A program made the translations under genes and the position numbers. This document shows, piece after piece, positions 18,365 through 26,566 of a DNA stretch of 64,000 bases. Position 1 is the first letter of the stretch. Every line of letters starts with the position of its first letter. Location of the stretch: positions 1,612,001 through 1,676,000 of the forward strand of contig NC_011832.1 of NCBI RefSeq assembly GCF_000021965.1, written 5' to 3'. The notes under the pieces were generated by a model. The model saw only the letters and a list, made by a program, of their open reading frames with translations, was not told the origin of the DNA and made no database searches. This stretch comes from Methanosphaerula palustris E1-9c (GTDB lineage Archaea > Halobacteriota > Methanomicrobia > Methanomicrobiales > Methanospirillaceae).

Positions 18365-18865
18365 TTACCGGGACTGCTGACGGACCAGATCCTGCTGGGC
18401 GCGAATGCTCGTCTCGCGGATCCTCTCGATATGCTGCGCCGATACCCAGCCGGTGACGGCATCGGGGATACTGTCGAAGGCCGGCACATAGGGTTTGATG
18501 TCGAGGATCGGGGTGCCTTCGAGAAGGTCGAGACCCGTGACACGGAGGGTTCCGTCATCGACCCCGGTGAGGGCGACGTAGGAGATCCCGATCGGATTAG
18601 GGCGATTGAAATGGCGTGATGCGAAGATGCCGTGGTAGACCACCCCGTCCGATAAGGGCTTCTCAAGCAGGGCACATCGCTCTGCGCAGTTAAAATGGGA
18701 GAGGAGGATCAGGTGGGAGAACCCCTCGATACTGTTGAGCCCTTCCTGGAACTCAGGAAAGACCTCGATGGTCCCCTCTGCCTGTGAGAAGGTGCTCTGG
18801 AACGGGGGAGCTCCTGCGGTCTGAAACGGTGAATGGGCGATGCCGATGGGTGTGAACTCTGTCAT
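18365..18865 (-). CDS. trmO: TrmO/TsaA-family tRNA methyltransferase
   Basis: A 166-residue protein of the TrmO (YaeB, UPF0066) family, whose characterised members use S-adenosylmethionine to methylate t6A37 in tRNA. Family motifs include IGIAHSPF at the start, GFSHLILLSHF, ASRHFNRPNPIGIS and LDLLEGTPILDIKPYVP. It is embedded between modA and modB with short gaps, a placement that suggests a lineage-specific variant linked to oxyanion metabolism; that link is inference. Confidence 0.85.
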   Translation of the reverse strand: MTEFTPIGIAHSPFQTAGAPPFQSTFSQAEGTIEVFPEFQEGLNSIEGFSHLILLSHFNCAERCALLEKPLSDGVVYHGIFASRHFNRPNPIGISYVALTGVDDGTLRVTGLDLLEGTPILDIKPYVPAFDSIPDAVTGWVSAQHIERIRETSIRAQQDLVRQQSR

Positions 18866-18883
18866 GGTGAACCTCTTTTTTCC

Positions 18884-19726
18884 TTATGGCTTGACGTTTG
18901 CGTATACCGGGTCCGGGTAGGTGGGGAACCCGTCCTTCGCAAAGATGGCCTTTCCTTCATCCGACGCCACGAAGTCCACGAACTTCTGGGCACTCGCCTG
19001 GTTCTTCGTAAAGGTCGTCACCCCGATCGGCACGACCAGCACCTCGTTATCACTGACCGGGATCGAGATGGCATCCATCGTCTCAGGGTTGATCTGGTCG
19101 AGGGTGAGGAGGGCTGCATCCGCCTGGCCGGTGTTCATGATCACGGTCAGCTCGTTGATGGTCGGTGTGCGGGTGACGACATTCTTCTCGACGGCCTGGG
19201 TGATGTTGAACTTTGTGAACATTTTATCACCAGCCTTACCGATGGCCGTGGCATTGACATCACCGAGCGCGATCTTCAGGCCGGGCTTTGCGAAATCCTT
19301 GATGGTGGTGATGTTCTTCGGATTTCCCTTCTGCACAGCGATCACCGGGACATGATAGCCGATCAGCTGGGATGTATTGACCAGACTCTGGTTCTTTGCG
19401 GTGCTGAATTCGACCGTCGACCCGGGGATGAAGACGTCACCTATGTGTGTCAGGTTCATCTGGGAGACGAGTGTACCGCCACCGCCATAGGTGTACTGGA
19501 CGTCGATTCCGTACTTCTGGGTGAACACCGTTCCGATCTCGTCCATCGGGGTTTTGAGTCCCGCGCCGGCGTACACGAGGAGACTCCCCTGCGAAGCCCC
19601 GGTGGTATTGTTTATCGCCACGGTGCTGTTGGGCGTACTCCCCGACAGGGTGGATGTACACCCTGCAATGAGGAGGGATCCTGCAATGAGGAAGAGGATC
19701 ATAAAACCAAGAAGTTTATTTTTCAT
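18884..19726 (-). CDS. modA: Molybdate/tungstate ABC transporter substrate-binding lipoprotein
   Basis: A 280-residue extracytoplasmic binding protein. The signal peptide ends in a lipobox with Cys23 (LLIAGC), then a Thr/Asn/Ser-rich linker and a ModA-type fold (SLLVYAGAGLKTPMDE, YTYGGGGTLVSQM, IGDVFIPGST). It resembles ModA rather than the archaeal WtpA group. It heads the operon modA-trmO-modB-modC. Upstream is a 188-base region shared with the divergent molbindin gene. Confidence 0.9.
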   Translation of the reverse strand: MKNKLLGFMILFLIAGSLLIAGCTSTLSGSTPNSTVAINNTTGASQGSLLVYAGAGLKTPMDEIGTVFTQKYGIDVQYTYGGGGTLVSQMNLTHIGDVFIPGSTVEFSTAKNQSLVNTSQLIGYHVPVIAVQKGNPKNITTIKDFAKPGLKIALGDVNATAIGKAGDKMFTKFNITQAVEKNVVTRTPTINELTVIMNTGQADAALLTLDQINPETMDAISIPVSDNEVLVVPIGVTTFTKNQASAQKFVDFVASDEGKAIFAKDGFPTYPDPVYANVKP

Positions 19727-19772
19727 AGTTTATAATATGCAAATGTAAAATATATGTGTTGTTAAACTGATC

Positions 19773-19826
19773 GGGAAGAGGTGAGATGAAAGATCCGAAC
19801 AGGGATGAATTATGAACCCTCTTCCC
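19773..19826. promoter_or_regulatory. Inverted repeat between modA and molbindin genes
   Basis: GGGAAGAGG at 19773-19781 and CCTCTTCCC at 19818-19826 are exact inverted copies 36 bases apart in the divergent promoter region. They could be a paired operator or a structured leader; no regulator gene is adjacent. Confidence 0.4.
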
Positions 19827-19914
19827 TATATCTCTTCAATTAGCATGATATGGGATTCATTCCGCGTGAATACAATTAAATAGATCCAGCATCCATTGAC
19901 CCGTGGAGTGAATC

Positions 19915-20124
19915 ATGAAGATCAGCGCACGAAACCAGATTGCAGGAACAGTAAAGTCGATCAAGAAAGGTCCAGTGAGCACAGAGGTTGTGATCACCAT
20001 CGCCGGAGGGAATGAACTCGTCTCATCGATCACCACGACCTCTGCAGAGAACATGAATCTGAAGGAAGGATCGAAGGTTTTTGCGGTCATAAAAGCATCA
20101 GAAGTGATGGTTGGAACCGATTAA
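19915..20124 (+). CDS. Molbindin (Mop-domain oxyanion-binding protein)
   Basis: A 69-residue stand-alone Mop/TOBE domain (MKISARNQIAGTVKSIKKG, then VVITIAGGNELVSSITTTSAENMNLKEGSKVFAVIKASEVM). Such proteins form hexamers that bind molybdate or tungstate in the cytoplasm for storage or homeostasis. GGAGTGA precedes the start. It is divergent from modA, consistent with shared control by oxyanion supply. Confidence 0.92.
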   Translation: MKISARNQIAGTVKSIKKGPVSTEVVITIAGGNELVSSITTTSAENMNLKEGSKVFAVIKASEVMVGTD

Positions 20125-20157
20125 ACCCTCTCTTTTCATTATTCCGGACGTCGGATC

Positions 20158-20445
20158 CTAATCGAACCGGCTCGCAAGCAAAGCATCGAGATACTCCGAG
20201 GGATAGGCCCCCTTGTCCGGGTTGAACCAGACCTCGACCTGCTTCTCGCCGATGAGTGCATGAATCTCAAGAAGACCGTACTTCTGAATGATATTCACCG
20301 GGCCAGCTGCTGTCTCCCGCACATACAGGTCCTCGTTCCCTAAAAACGAGTCGATGTCCTCTCTGGTCACCGGGCGGGAGAGACGGTAGAGACGACGCTG
20401 CCAGCCGGGATTGGGTGGGATCGGGTTTTGAAAGGGGGATGTCAT
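20158..20445 (-). CDS. Hypothetical protein (95 aa)
   Basis: Unrecognised, 95 residues, soluble, with a segment VNIIQKYGLLEIHALIGEKQVEVWF that looks like a small alpha/beta fold. It lies downstream of the methyltransferase gene on the same strand (82-base gap) and may belong to the island's minus-strand operon. No catalytic motif is seen. Confidence 0.6.
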   Translation of the reverse strand: MTSPFQNPIPPNPGWQRRLYRLSRPVTREDIDSFLGNEDLYVRETAAGPVNIIQKYGLLEIHALIGEKQVEVWFNPDKGAYPSEYLDALLASRFD

Positions 20446-20527
20446 GGTTCACGCTCTTTTTTTGGAGGGGAGAATTGCGGATACAGAACTCTGTCCCTGT
20501 TCAGATATATCCTTGTGTTGATGGTAT

Positions 20528-21409
20528 CTACGCAGTTCCATCTCCACCATTCCACCAGATATGGGCACTGAACGATCGCCCCCCAAACGAAAAACCGTCA
20601 CCGGATCGATGGAGGTGTTCCCCGAAATAGGAGAGCAGCACCTGTTCCTGTTCCGGGGTCGAGCAGTTCAGGCGCTGGAAATAATCCTGTGCGGCCGCTT
20701 CAACAGAAGAGAAGAACGTCGGTCTCTTCGCCTCGACCGTGAGGTTCGCATGAATTCCCATTTCATATAACACCTGCCAGAGACAGTCCGCCAGCGGTTC
20801 TCCGGGATACACGCCCCCATGGAGAGCCGGCCAGAGGTCTATGCTTATTCGGTCCCAGGCTGGGGGCGTCAGAAACCAGAAGAGATGGACGGTGCCGGTG
20901 CAGGAGGCCTGCATCTTCTCCAGGGCTTCTCCGATATCCGGCATCGAGAGGGCATACCCGTCGATCACGGCGTCGAACGGACCATCCAGCTCCTGCAGGG
21001 ATACGTCCTCCCAGCGTTTTGGAATAACCCGGATGCCGGATACTCCTGCTTCACACTCATTCTCCGCCAATCCCTCCCGCATCATCGGAGATGGTTCGAC
21101 GACCGTGACCCGGCATCCCCGGGCGGCCAGCGGAACCGCGAGGGTTCCGGTCCCTCCCCCGATATCGAGCACCCGAGAGCCGGCAGATATCTTCATGAAG
21201 TCGAGGTGCGACCTGATCTTCTCCTGCCACGCCGCCGTCTTCCGGCTCTTCAGGTACAGTTCGAGAACATTCTGTTTGTTCTTCCAGTAGGAATGGGAGG
21301 TTCTGTACTTCGGTGCCGCCAACAGGGCGAGTTTCTTCTGCCGCCAGAGATCCCTCCAGTATCGGGAATGGGAGAACGGGGGAACGCAGCCGGGGATGAT
21401 GGGAGTCAT
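20528..21409 (-). CDS. Class I SAM-dependent methyltransferase A
   Basis: A 293-residue Rossmann-fold methyltransferase. Motif I is LDIGGGTGTL at 81-90, followed by an acidic strand end (VTVVEPSP). The ATG at 21409 was chosen because the frame upstream runs into the FmdE gene. It is a clear paralogue of the gene at 22017-22913: both share WRQ.KLA near the N-terminus, VIPKRWEDV, TVHLFWFL and a C-terminal ending with IWW or LWW. Substrate unknown; the flanking genes suggest a metal-binding ligand or cofactor. Confidence 0.82.
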   Translation of the reverse strand: MTPIIPGCVPPFSHSRYWRDLWRQKKLALLAAPKYRTSHSYWKNKQNVLELYLKSRKTAAWQEKIRSHLDFMKISAGSRVLDIGGGTGTLAVPLAARGCRVTVVEPSPMMREGLAENECEAGVSGIRVIPKRWEDVSLQELDGPFDAVIDGYALSMPDIGEALEKMQASCTGTVHLFWFLTPPAWDRISIDLWPALHGGVYPGEPLADCLWQVLYEMGIHANLTVEAKRPTFFSSVEAAAQDYFQRLNCSTPEQEQVLLSYFGEHLHRSGDGFSFGGRSFSAHIWWNGGDGTA

Positions 21410-21432
21410 TGGAGTTCGAATGGCGTTATCCT

Positions 21433-21996
21433 CTACGATTCCAGCACAGTATAATACGACGTGATCCCGCAGTTCTTGCAGAGAACCTTTCCGTCGACGA
21501 CGATATGCCGGTTGTCCATGACCTGTTCCCCGCAGACACTGCACGTCGCTTTCTCCCGGGGAAAGCCCGGGATATCGTCTTCGGGAACGGAGATCTGCAC
21601 CCTCTCGATCTTCAGGATCTCCGACTCGGGGATCTCTCCGAGGAGTTTGATCACGTCCTTTGGGTCCAGCTGGTCGTGCTGTGCACGGTTCTTCTCCTGG
21701 ACAGCAACACGGACTGCTTTGCCGGTTCCGATGTCGACGAAGGTCGCTGCAAATTTGCCGTAGTCGATGTGTTTGAGATTCCGATGGCCCAGCGAGCACC
21801 CGGTGATCGCCTGCACGGCATCAGCCCCGCATCGATCGATCTCCAGGTAGACGATCAGATTGCGGTTGTTTTCGTGGGGATCCATCCCCAGTTCCCGCAA
21901 CCCTGCAATGGCCAGCCGTGTTCCAAGAACGATACCCGGGCAGACATGCCCGTGAAATTCCTTTGCCTTGTTGAATAATTCTTCATACTCACTCAT
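21433..21996 (-). CDS. FmdE-family protein
   Basis: A 187-residue FmdE-like protein, named from a subunit that co-purifies with formylmethanofuran dehydrogenase. The N-terminal domain has the conserved FHGHVCPG (14-21) and a Cys/Asp cluster (DRCGADAVQAITGCSLG), a metal-binding core. The C-terminus is a zinc finger (CSVCG, CKNCG). The ATG at 21996 follows GGGTGA. Many FmdE proteins sit next to ABC metal transporters rather than fwd genes, as here, so a metal-handling role is likely. Confidence 0.88.
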   Translation of the reverse strand: MSEYEELFNKAKEFHGHVCPGIVLGTRLAIAGLRELGMDPHENNRNLIVYLEIDRCGADAVQAITGCSLGHRNLKHIDYGKFAATFVDIGTGKAVRVAVQEKNRAQHDQLDPKDVIKLLGEIPESEILKIERVQISVPEDDIPGFPREKATCSVCGEQVMDNRHIVVDGKVLCKNCGITSYYTVLES

Positions 21997-22016
21997 ATTT
22001 TCACCCTGTATCTTCG

Positions 22017-22913
22017 TTATACGGTGCTCCACCAGAGGTGTGCACCCAGTGTTCCGTCCCCGAGGACAAGGGCGTCCCCGTCCTGCCGAAGCATCGTCTG
22101 GAAATAGTTCCGAACCGTCTCCTCCTGGGCAGGTGTCGTGCAGTTCAGACGCTGCAGGAACTCTTCGACGGCTTCATCCACATTCGCATACCGTGACGGG
22201 GGAAAACGGGTGTCCACCTGCAGATTTGCATAGATCTCCATCTCATACAGGACCTGCCAGAGCCAGTCCGCAGTCGGTTCCCCGGGGAAGATGCCACCGT
22301 GCAGAAACGGCCACAGGTCCCTGTTGACCTGAACCCATGCCGGCGGTAGCAGGAACCAGAAGAGGTGCACCGTTCCCCGGCAGCAGGCATTCATCTTCTC
22401 GAGGGCCTCCCCGATATCCATCATCGTCAGGGAATAGGATGCGATGACGGCATCGAATGGCTCACCCAGTTCGCCGACCCGGACATCCTCCCAGCGTTTG
22501 GGGATGACGACAAGATTCTCGATCTTCTCTTCCTGTATCCGGGCCTCCAGCAGTTCCCGCATCACCGGCGAGGGTTCGACCACGGTCACCTTACAACCGC
22601 GGGCTGCGAGCGGGATGGCGTAGGTGCCCGGTCCGGCTCCGATATCCAGAACACGCGAACCGTCCGGAATGCTCATCGAATCCAACCGGGTCCGGGTGAT
22701 CTCGTCATGATTGGTATTCCCTTTCGTGTATACCGTATGAACCTTCTTTTTGTTCCCCCAGAACTGTCGGGAGTTGCCATAATTCGGTACTGCACAATGG
22801 GCAAGTTTCAGCTGGCGCCATTGCTCTCTCCAAAAAAACCGGTCGATGGGATGCGGGGAATCTCCCGGGTTGTCAGAAGAAGCCGGGGTACAATGCAATG
22901 GTGAATTGTTCAT
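22017..22913 (-). CDS. Class I SAM-dependent methyltransferase B
   Basis: A 298-residue paralogue of methyltransferase A with motif I VLDIGAGPGT at 88-97 and the shared VIPKRWEDV and TVHLFWFL segments. The two genes flank fmdE on the same strand, implying an operon in which two related methylations act on one substrate or its two halves. No signal peptide. First gene of the minus-strand set of the island. Confidence 0.82.
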   Translation of the reverse strand: MNNSPLHCTPASSDNPGDSPHPIDRFFWREQWRQLKLAHCAVPNYGNSRQFWGNKKKVHTVYTKGNTNHDEITRTRLDSMSIPDGSRVLDIGAGPGTYAIPLAARGCKVTVVEPSPVMRELLEARIQEEKIENLVVIPKRWEDVRVGELGEPFDAVIASYSLTMMDIGEALEKMNACCRGTVHLFWFLLPPAWVQVNRDLWPFLHGGIFPGEPTADWLWQVLYEMEIYANLQVDTRFPPSRYANVDEAVEEFLQRLNCTTPAQEETVRNYFQTMLRQDGDALVLGDGTLGAHLWWSTV

Positions 22914-23061
22914 GGAGAGAGATCTTTATTTCCTAGTTATTAAAGTAAAGTTTTAAACAGAATTCTGGCGAGAACTCAGATTGTGCTTCTTCTGGCAGGT
23001 CAGATCTCCCCTACCGTCCGGGCCGAACGGTCGACAGATGCCAGCGACACCGGATGCACGA

Positions 23062-23376
23062 TCACGCCAACGAACTGTTCAGACGGTCTTTCCCGAACCA
23101 GGCCTCCCCCTCATAGATCAGCGAACCGGTCGGGACCCCGTTCTTCTTGGTCATGACATTGGAAGAGACCATGTCGGACGGTGAATCCACAGGAAGCCCC
23201 ACATCGATCCCGGTAGACGGGGTGATATTCTGTGAGGGTGATGATGCCGAAGATTTTTCACCGGCGCAACCAGAAAAGGCACACAGAGTTATCAGGAGGG
23301 TAAGACTCAGGAACAATAACGAAATCCCCTATAACAAAATCCCCTGAATCTCTGGAAATAATCTGGATCTATTCAT
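23062..23376 (-). pseudogene. Small lipoprotein gene interrupted by in-frame TAG
   Basis: From an ATG at 23376 the frame reads MNRSRLFPEIQGILL, then TAG (23331-23329), then GISLLFLSLTLL and a lipobox (CAFSGC), ending at 23062. The stop results from a 15-base tandem duplication (GGGGATTTTGTTATA then GGGGATTTCGTTATT). A TTG at 23316 could rescue translation of 84 residues with an intact lipobox, so the gene may still work. The mature part is only ~65 residues with no known domain. Confidence 0.5.
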
Positions 23377-23608
23377 ACTATAGTCTCCACCATTCAGAGA
23401 TCAACATCACAGTTTTGTTGAGCATTTTTAGTAACAATTTACGCTTTTTTGGGATATTTAAACTATAATCTATTTACTCAATGCGCCATAAGGTCAATTT
23501 CAGATGCAAAAAAAAACGAGGTTTTTCCTGAACCAAGTTTCCGAGAGAGTACCAGAGTGGTTCATATTTGTTAATCTATTGAAGTTAATTTGAAAATAAA
23601 TCAATTAT

Positions 23609-23620
23609 AATTATAAATAG
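23609..23620 (+). promoter_or_regulatory. TATA box of the uptake operon
   Basis: The AT-rich element ending TTATAAATAG lies about 30-40 bases before the ATG at 23650. The preceding ~200 bases are unusually AT-rich and gene-free, a plausible site for a metal-responsive repressor. Confidence 0.5.
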
Positions 23621-23649
23621 TCCAACAACCAACCAGATGATGATACACC

Positions 23650-23850
23650 ATGGGTGCTATTCACGAAATCATGCAGCCATTTGCTGGACGGGACCTGCAT
23701 ACATCGGTCCCCGACCTTGATGGGTGGGAGACCGACATCCTGGATTCTTCTGGTAAACCCGGAGTCTCCACACCAGGCAGGGCTTCAGTGCTCCTGTTTA
23801 TCAGTTTTCTTATGATCGGGACATTTGCAACCCTGCTCATCGTCTGGTAA
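23650..23850 (+). CDS. Small single-span membrane protein
   Basis: A 66-residue product with a soluble N-terminus (MGAIHEIMQPFAGRDLH) and one C-terminal membrane helix (about 46-66, VLLFISFLMIGTFATLLIVW). It is the first frame after the operon promoter and ends 46 bases before the next gene. Unrecognised family; possibly an accessory to the transporter. Confidence 0.55.
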   Translation: MGAIHEIMQPFAGRDLHTSVPDLDGWETDILDSSGKPGVSTPGRASVLLFISFLMIGTFATLLIVW

Positions 23851-23896
23851 CGAGACGAGGATCAGTAATCAGTACATACTCCAGGAAAAAGAGATC

Positions 23897-24619
23897 ATGA
23901 TCACCCGTCACCATATCAGTCTCGCATGCGGGGGGATGCTCATCCTGTACCTGCCCCTGATCGCGGGAAACCCAATTCTGCTTCCAGTGGTCGGTTCCGG
24001 GGTCTGTGTCGGCGCCGTTCTGCCGGACATTCAGATGAAGCGGCCCCGGCGGTTCAACGCATTATCCCCAATCTGGCTTCTGATCCAGATCTTCAAGAAG
24101 ACCGTGCTGCGTCTCTACATCTCCCTCTGTGAACGGTTCCTGGGGGTGCAGACAGAGGCTGAAGACAAACGGCTGACCCACTCCCTTCCAGGCCTCTTCT
24201 TCCTGACCGGCTTTATCGCGTGCTGCGTCCTCCTGATCATGGGGCTGTTCCCACTCAGTCCGGAACTCCATTACCTGAGAGTATTCTCTGCCGGCATCAT
24301 CGTCGGCCTGCTCTTCCACTTCTTTGAGGATCTCTGCACCAAGAAGGGGTTGTGCCTCATGTACCCCTTCAACGAGACCTGCCGGATCTCCGGGAGTATC
24401 CGACCCTGCAACAAAGAGGATTTCCGTATCCGGCACTTCCATATCATGACCGGCGTCACGATTGTCGCAATATTCCTGCTCTACTGCACAGGACTCTGCC
24501 CGGACGACCTGAAGTGGCCGGTGAGTATCGGAGCCCTGGCCGCCTGTGCGGTTATGATGCTGCACGATGCAGAGGTCAGGATGACCGTAACGCCTAGAGG
24601 GGATCGGCATCACAACTAA
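23897..24619 (+). CDS. YdjM/DUF457-type integral membrane protein
   Basis: A 240-residue protein with about five membrane helices and the pattern of the membrane-bound metal-dependent hydrolase group: GAVLPDIQ early, a THS in the DKRLTHSLPG segment, and a helix with LLFHFFEDL followed by TKKG. These histidine/aspartate positions match the family's presumed metal site, but its activity is unproven. I chose the ATG at 23897 after an AGG. It lies 58 bases before the permease gene. Confidence 0.75.
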   Translation: MITRHHISLACGGMLILYLPLIAGNPILLPVVGSGVCVGAVLPDIQMKRPRRFNALSPIWLLIQIFKKTVLRLYISLCERFLGVQTEAEDKRLTHSLPGLFFLTGFIACCVLLIMGLFPLSPELHYLRVFSAGIIVGLLFHFFEDLCTKKGLCLMYPFNETCRISGSIRPCNKEDFRIRHFHIMTGVTIVAIFLLYCTGLCPDDLKWPVSIGALAACAVMMLHDAEVRMTVTPRGDRHHN

Positions 24620-24677
24620 GACCGGGAGATCCAGTGCGGTCGCCCATATTTCCTGCGGGACGGCAGGATTTCTCAGG

Positions 24678-25712
24678 ATGATCCTCACGCCATCTGTGGG
24701 GACGGTGCTGGTCTACTGTCTCCTGCCGGTGCTCTTCTTCGCCTCGCTCTTTATCGGGCAGTACCCGGTCTCACCCCTGCATGTGCTCCAGCTGCTGGCC
24801 GCACCCCTGGTCGACCTGATACCTGGACACCTCATCCATTTCGAACCGATCTGGACGGCCGCTGAAGAGAGTGTCATCTATCAGGTCAGGCTCCCCCGGG
24901 TCATTGCCGCGGTGATCGTGGGTGCCGGGCTCTCGGTGGCCGGCGCTGCCTACCAGGGACTCTTCAAGAACCCGCTGGTCTCGCCGGACATCCTCGGTGT
25001 CTCTTCGGGGGCGGGGTTCGGAGCGGCCCTAGCCATCCTCCTGTCATGGAACCTGGCGATGGTCCAGTTGTCAGCCTTCTGCTTTGGAGTCCTGGCCGTG
25101 ACCGTCACCTACCTGCTCAGCCGGATCTACCGGACGACACCGACCCTGATCCTCGTCCTCTCCGGTATCATTGTTGCGGCCTTCTTCTCTGCTCTGATCT
25201 CGCTCACCAAGTACGTCGCCGACCCGTACGAGAAGTTGCCGGCGATCACCTTCTGGCTGATGGGCAGTCTCTCGTCGGTCCGGTACTCGGATATCGTGAT
25301 GGTGATTCCTCCCTTCCTTATCGCCACGGGTATCCTGCTCCTCATCCGCTGGCGGATCAATCTCCTTGCCGTGGGCGATGACGAGGCCCGGACGCTGGGG
25401 ATCGACACCAGACGGATGGCACAGGTGATCATCCTCTGTTCGACGCTGATCACCGCATCGGCAGTCTGTATCGCCGGTATCATCGGCTGGGTCGGCCTGG
25501 TGGTCCCGCACCTCGGGCGGATGCTGGTCGGCCCGGATTATACCAAACTCTTGCCGGTCTGTCTGCTCTTAGGGGCCTGTTATATGCTCATCATCGACGA
25601 TCTCGCCCGGATGCTCACGAATGCGGAGATCCCGCTGGGGATCCTGACCGCCATCATCGGGGCGCCGTTCTTTGCCTACCTGCTCAGCCGGAAGTCGGTG
25701 GGATGGATATGA
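24678..25712 (+). CDS. FecCD-family ABC permease (metal chelate/corrinoid uptake)
   Basis: A 344-residue permease with about ten helices typical of BtuC/FhuB/FecD. Conserved marks are VRLPRVIAAVIVGAGLSVAG, FKNPLVSPDILGVSSGAGFGA and IGWVGLVVPHLGRMLVGPDY. This family imports iron siderophores, haem, cobalamin and other chelates. The stop overlaps the ATPase start by 10 bases. Its binding protein is encoded at 29023. Confidence 0.93.
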   Translation: MILTPSVGTVLVYCLLPVLFFASLFIGQYPVSPLHVLQLLAAPLVDLIPGHLIHFEPIWTAAEESVIYQVRLPRVIAAVIVGAGLSVAGAAYQGLFKNPLVSPDILGVSSGAGFGAALAILLSWNLAMVQLSAFCFGVLAVTVTYLLSRIYRTTPTLILVLSGIIVAAFFSALISLTKYVADPYEKLPAITFWLMGSLSSVRYSDIVMVIPPFLIATGILLLIRWRINLLAVGDDEARTLGIDTRRMAQVIILCSTLITASAVCIAGIIGWVGLVVPHLGRMLVGPDYTKLLPVCLLLGACYMLIIDDLARMLTNAEIPLGILTAIIGAPFFAYLLSRKSVGWI

Positions 25713-26566
25713 TCCTCGATGTTCAGGAGGCCGGCTTCCGGTACGACCAGCGGCGGAAGATCTTTTCGGATATCTCATTCAGCCTTGCAGAGCAGGAGGT
25801 GCTCTGTATCCTCGGCCCGAACGGGATCGGAAAGTCGACCCTGATCCGCTGCCTGGCGAACCTCAACCCGCTCTGTGACGGGTCGATCCGGCTGCATGAC
25901 CGGGATATCAGATCACTGAACCGCCGGGATGTGGCAAAGATTATCGGATACGTCCCCCAGGCCCACGAGATCGTCTTCCCCTTTCAGGTCCGGGACTTCG
26001 TCCTGATGGGCAGGGCGCCTCACCTCGATCTCTTCTCGTCCCCGGACAGAGAGGACCATGCGAAAACCGATGCAGCGATGGACCTCGTCGGCATCACCCG
26101 GATCGCCGACAAACCGGTGAACGAGATCAGCGGTGGAGAGTATCAACTGGCCATGATCGCCCGGGCCCTGGCCCAGGAGCCGGAGGTCCTGCTGCTGGAC
26201 GAACCGACCTCGCACCTCGACTTCGGCAACCAGATCCGGGTCCTAGAGATCATCGACCGGCTCGCCCGCGACGGGTTATCGGTGATCATGAGTTCCCATT
26301 TCCCGGACCATGCGTTCCTGTCTTCCAACAACGTGGCGATCATGCAGGACGGGACGTTCATGGCCTACGGGCCGGCTGAAGCGGTGGTCACCGAAGAGAA
26401 CCTGAGGCGGGCGTACGGGGTGGATGTCTCGATCATCTACAATCACGATGTCGCTCGCCAGGTCTGCGTGCCCCATATGTCCGGACAGTGCCGGTGCAGA
26501 GATACGCAGCATCCGGAGTCCATGAACGCGTTCAAACCTGTCTCAAAGAATGAGGTGAAATCATGA
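25703..26566 (+). CDS. ABC transporter ATPase (FecE/BtuD type)
   Basis: A 287-residue ATPase with Walker A GPNGIGKST (38-46), a Q loop, signature ISGGEYQLAMIARAL and Walker B VLLLDEPTSHLD. The C-terminus carries an extra Cys-rich tail (VCVPHMSGQCRCRDTQ) not normal for the family and possibly metal-binding. It overlaps the permease gene upstream and methyltransferase C downstream by four bases (ATGA). Confidence 0.92.
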   Translation: MDMILDVQEAGFRYDQRRKIFSDISFSLAEQEVLCILGPNGIGKSTLIRCLANLNPLCDGSIRLHDRDIRSLNRRDVAKIIGYVPQAHEIVFPFQVRDFVLMGRAPHLDLFSSPDREDHAKTDAAMDLVGITRIADKPVNEISGGEYQLAMIARALAQEPEVLLLDEPTSHLDFGNQIRVLEIIDRLARDGLSVIMSSHFPDHAFLSSNNVAIMQDGTFMAYGPAEAVVTEENLRRAYGVDVSIIYNHDVARQVCVPHMSGQCRCRDTQHPESMNAFKPVSKNEVKS

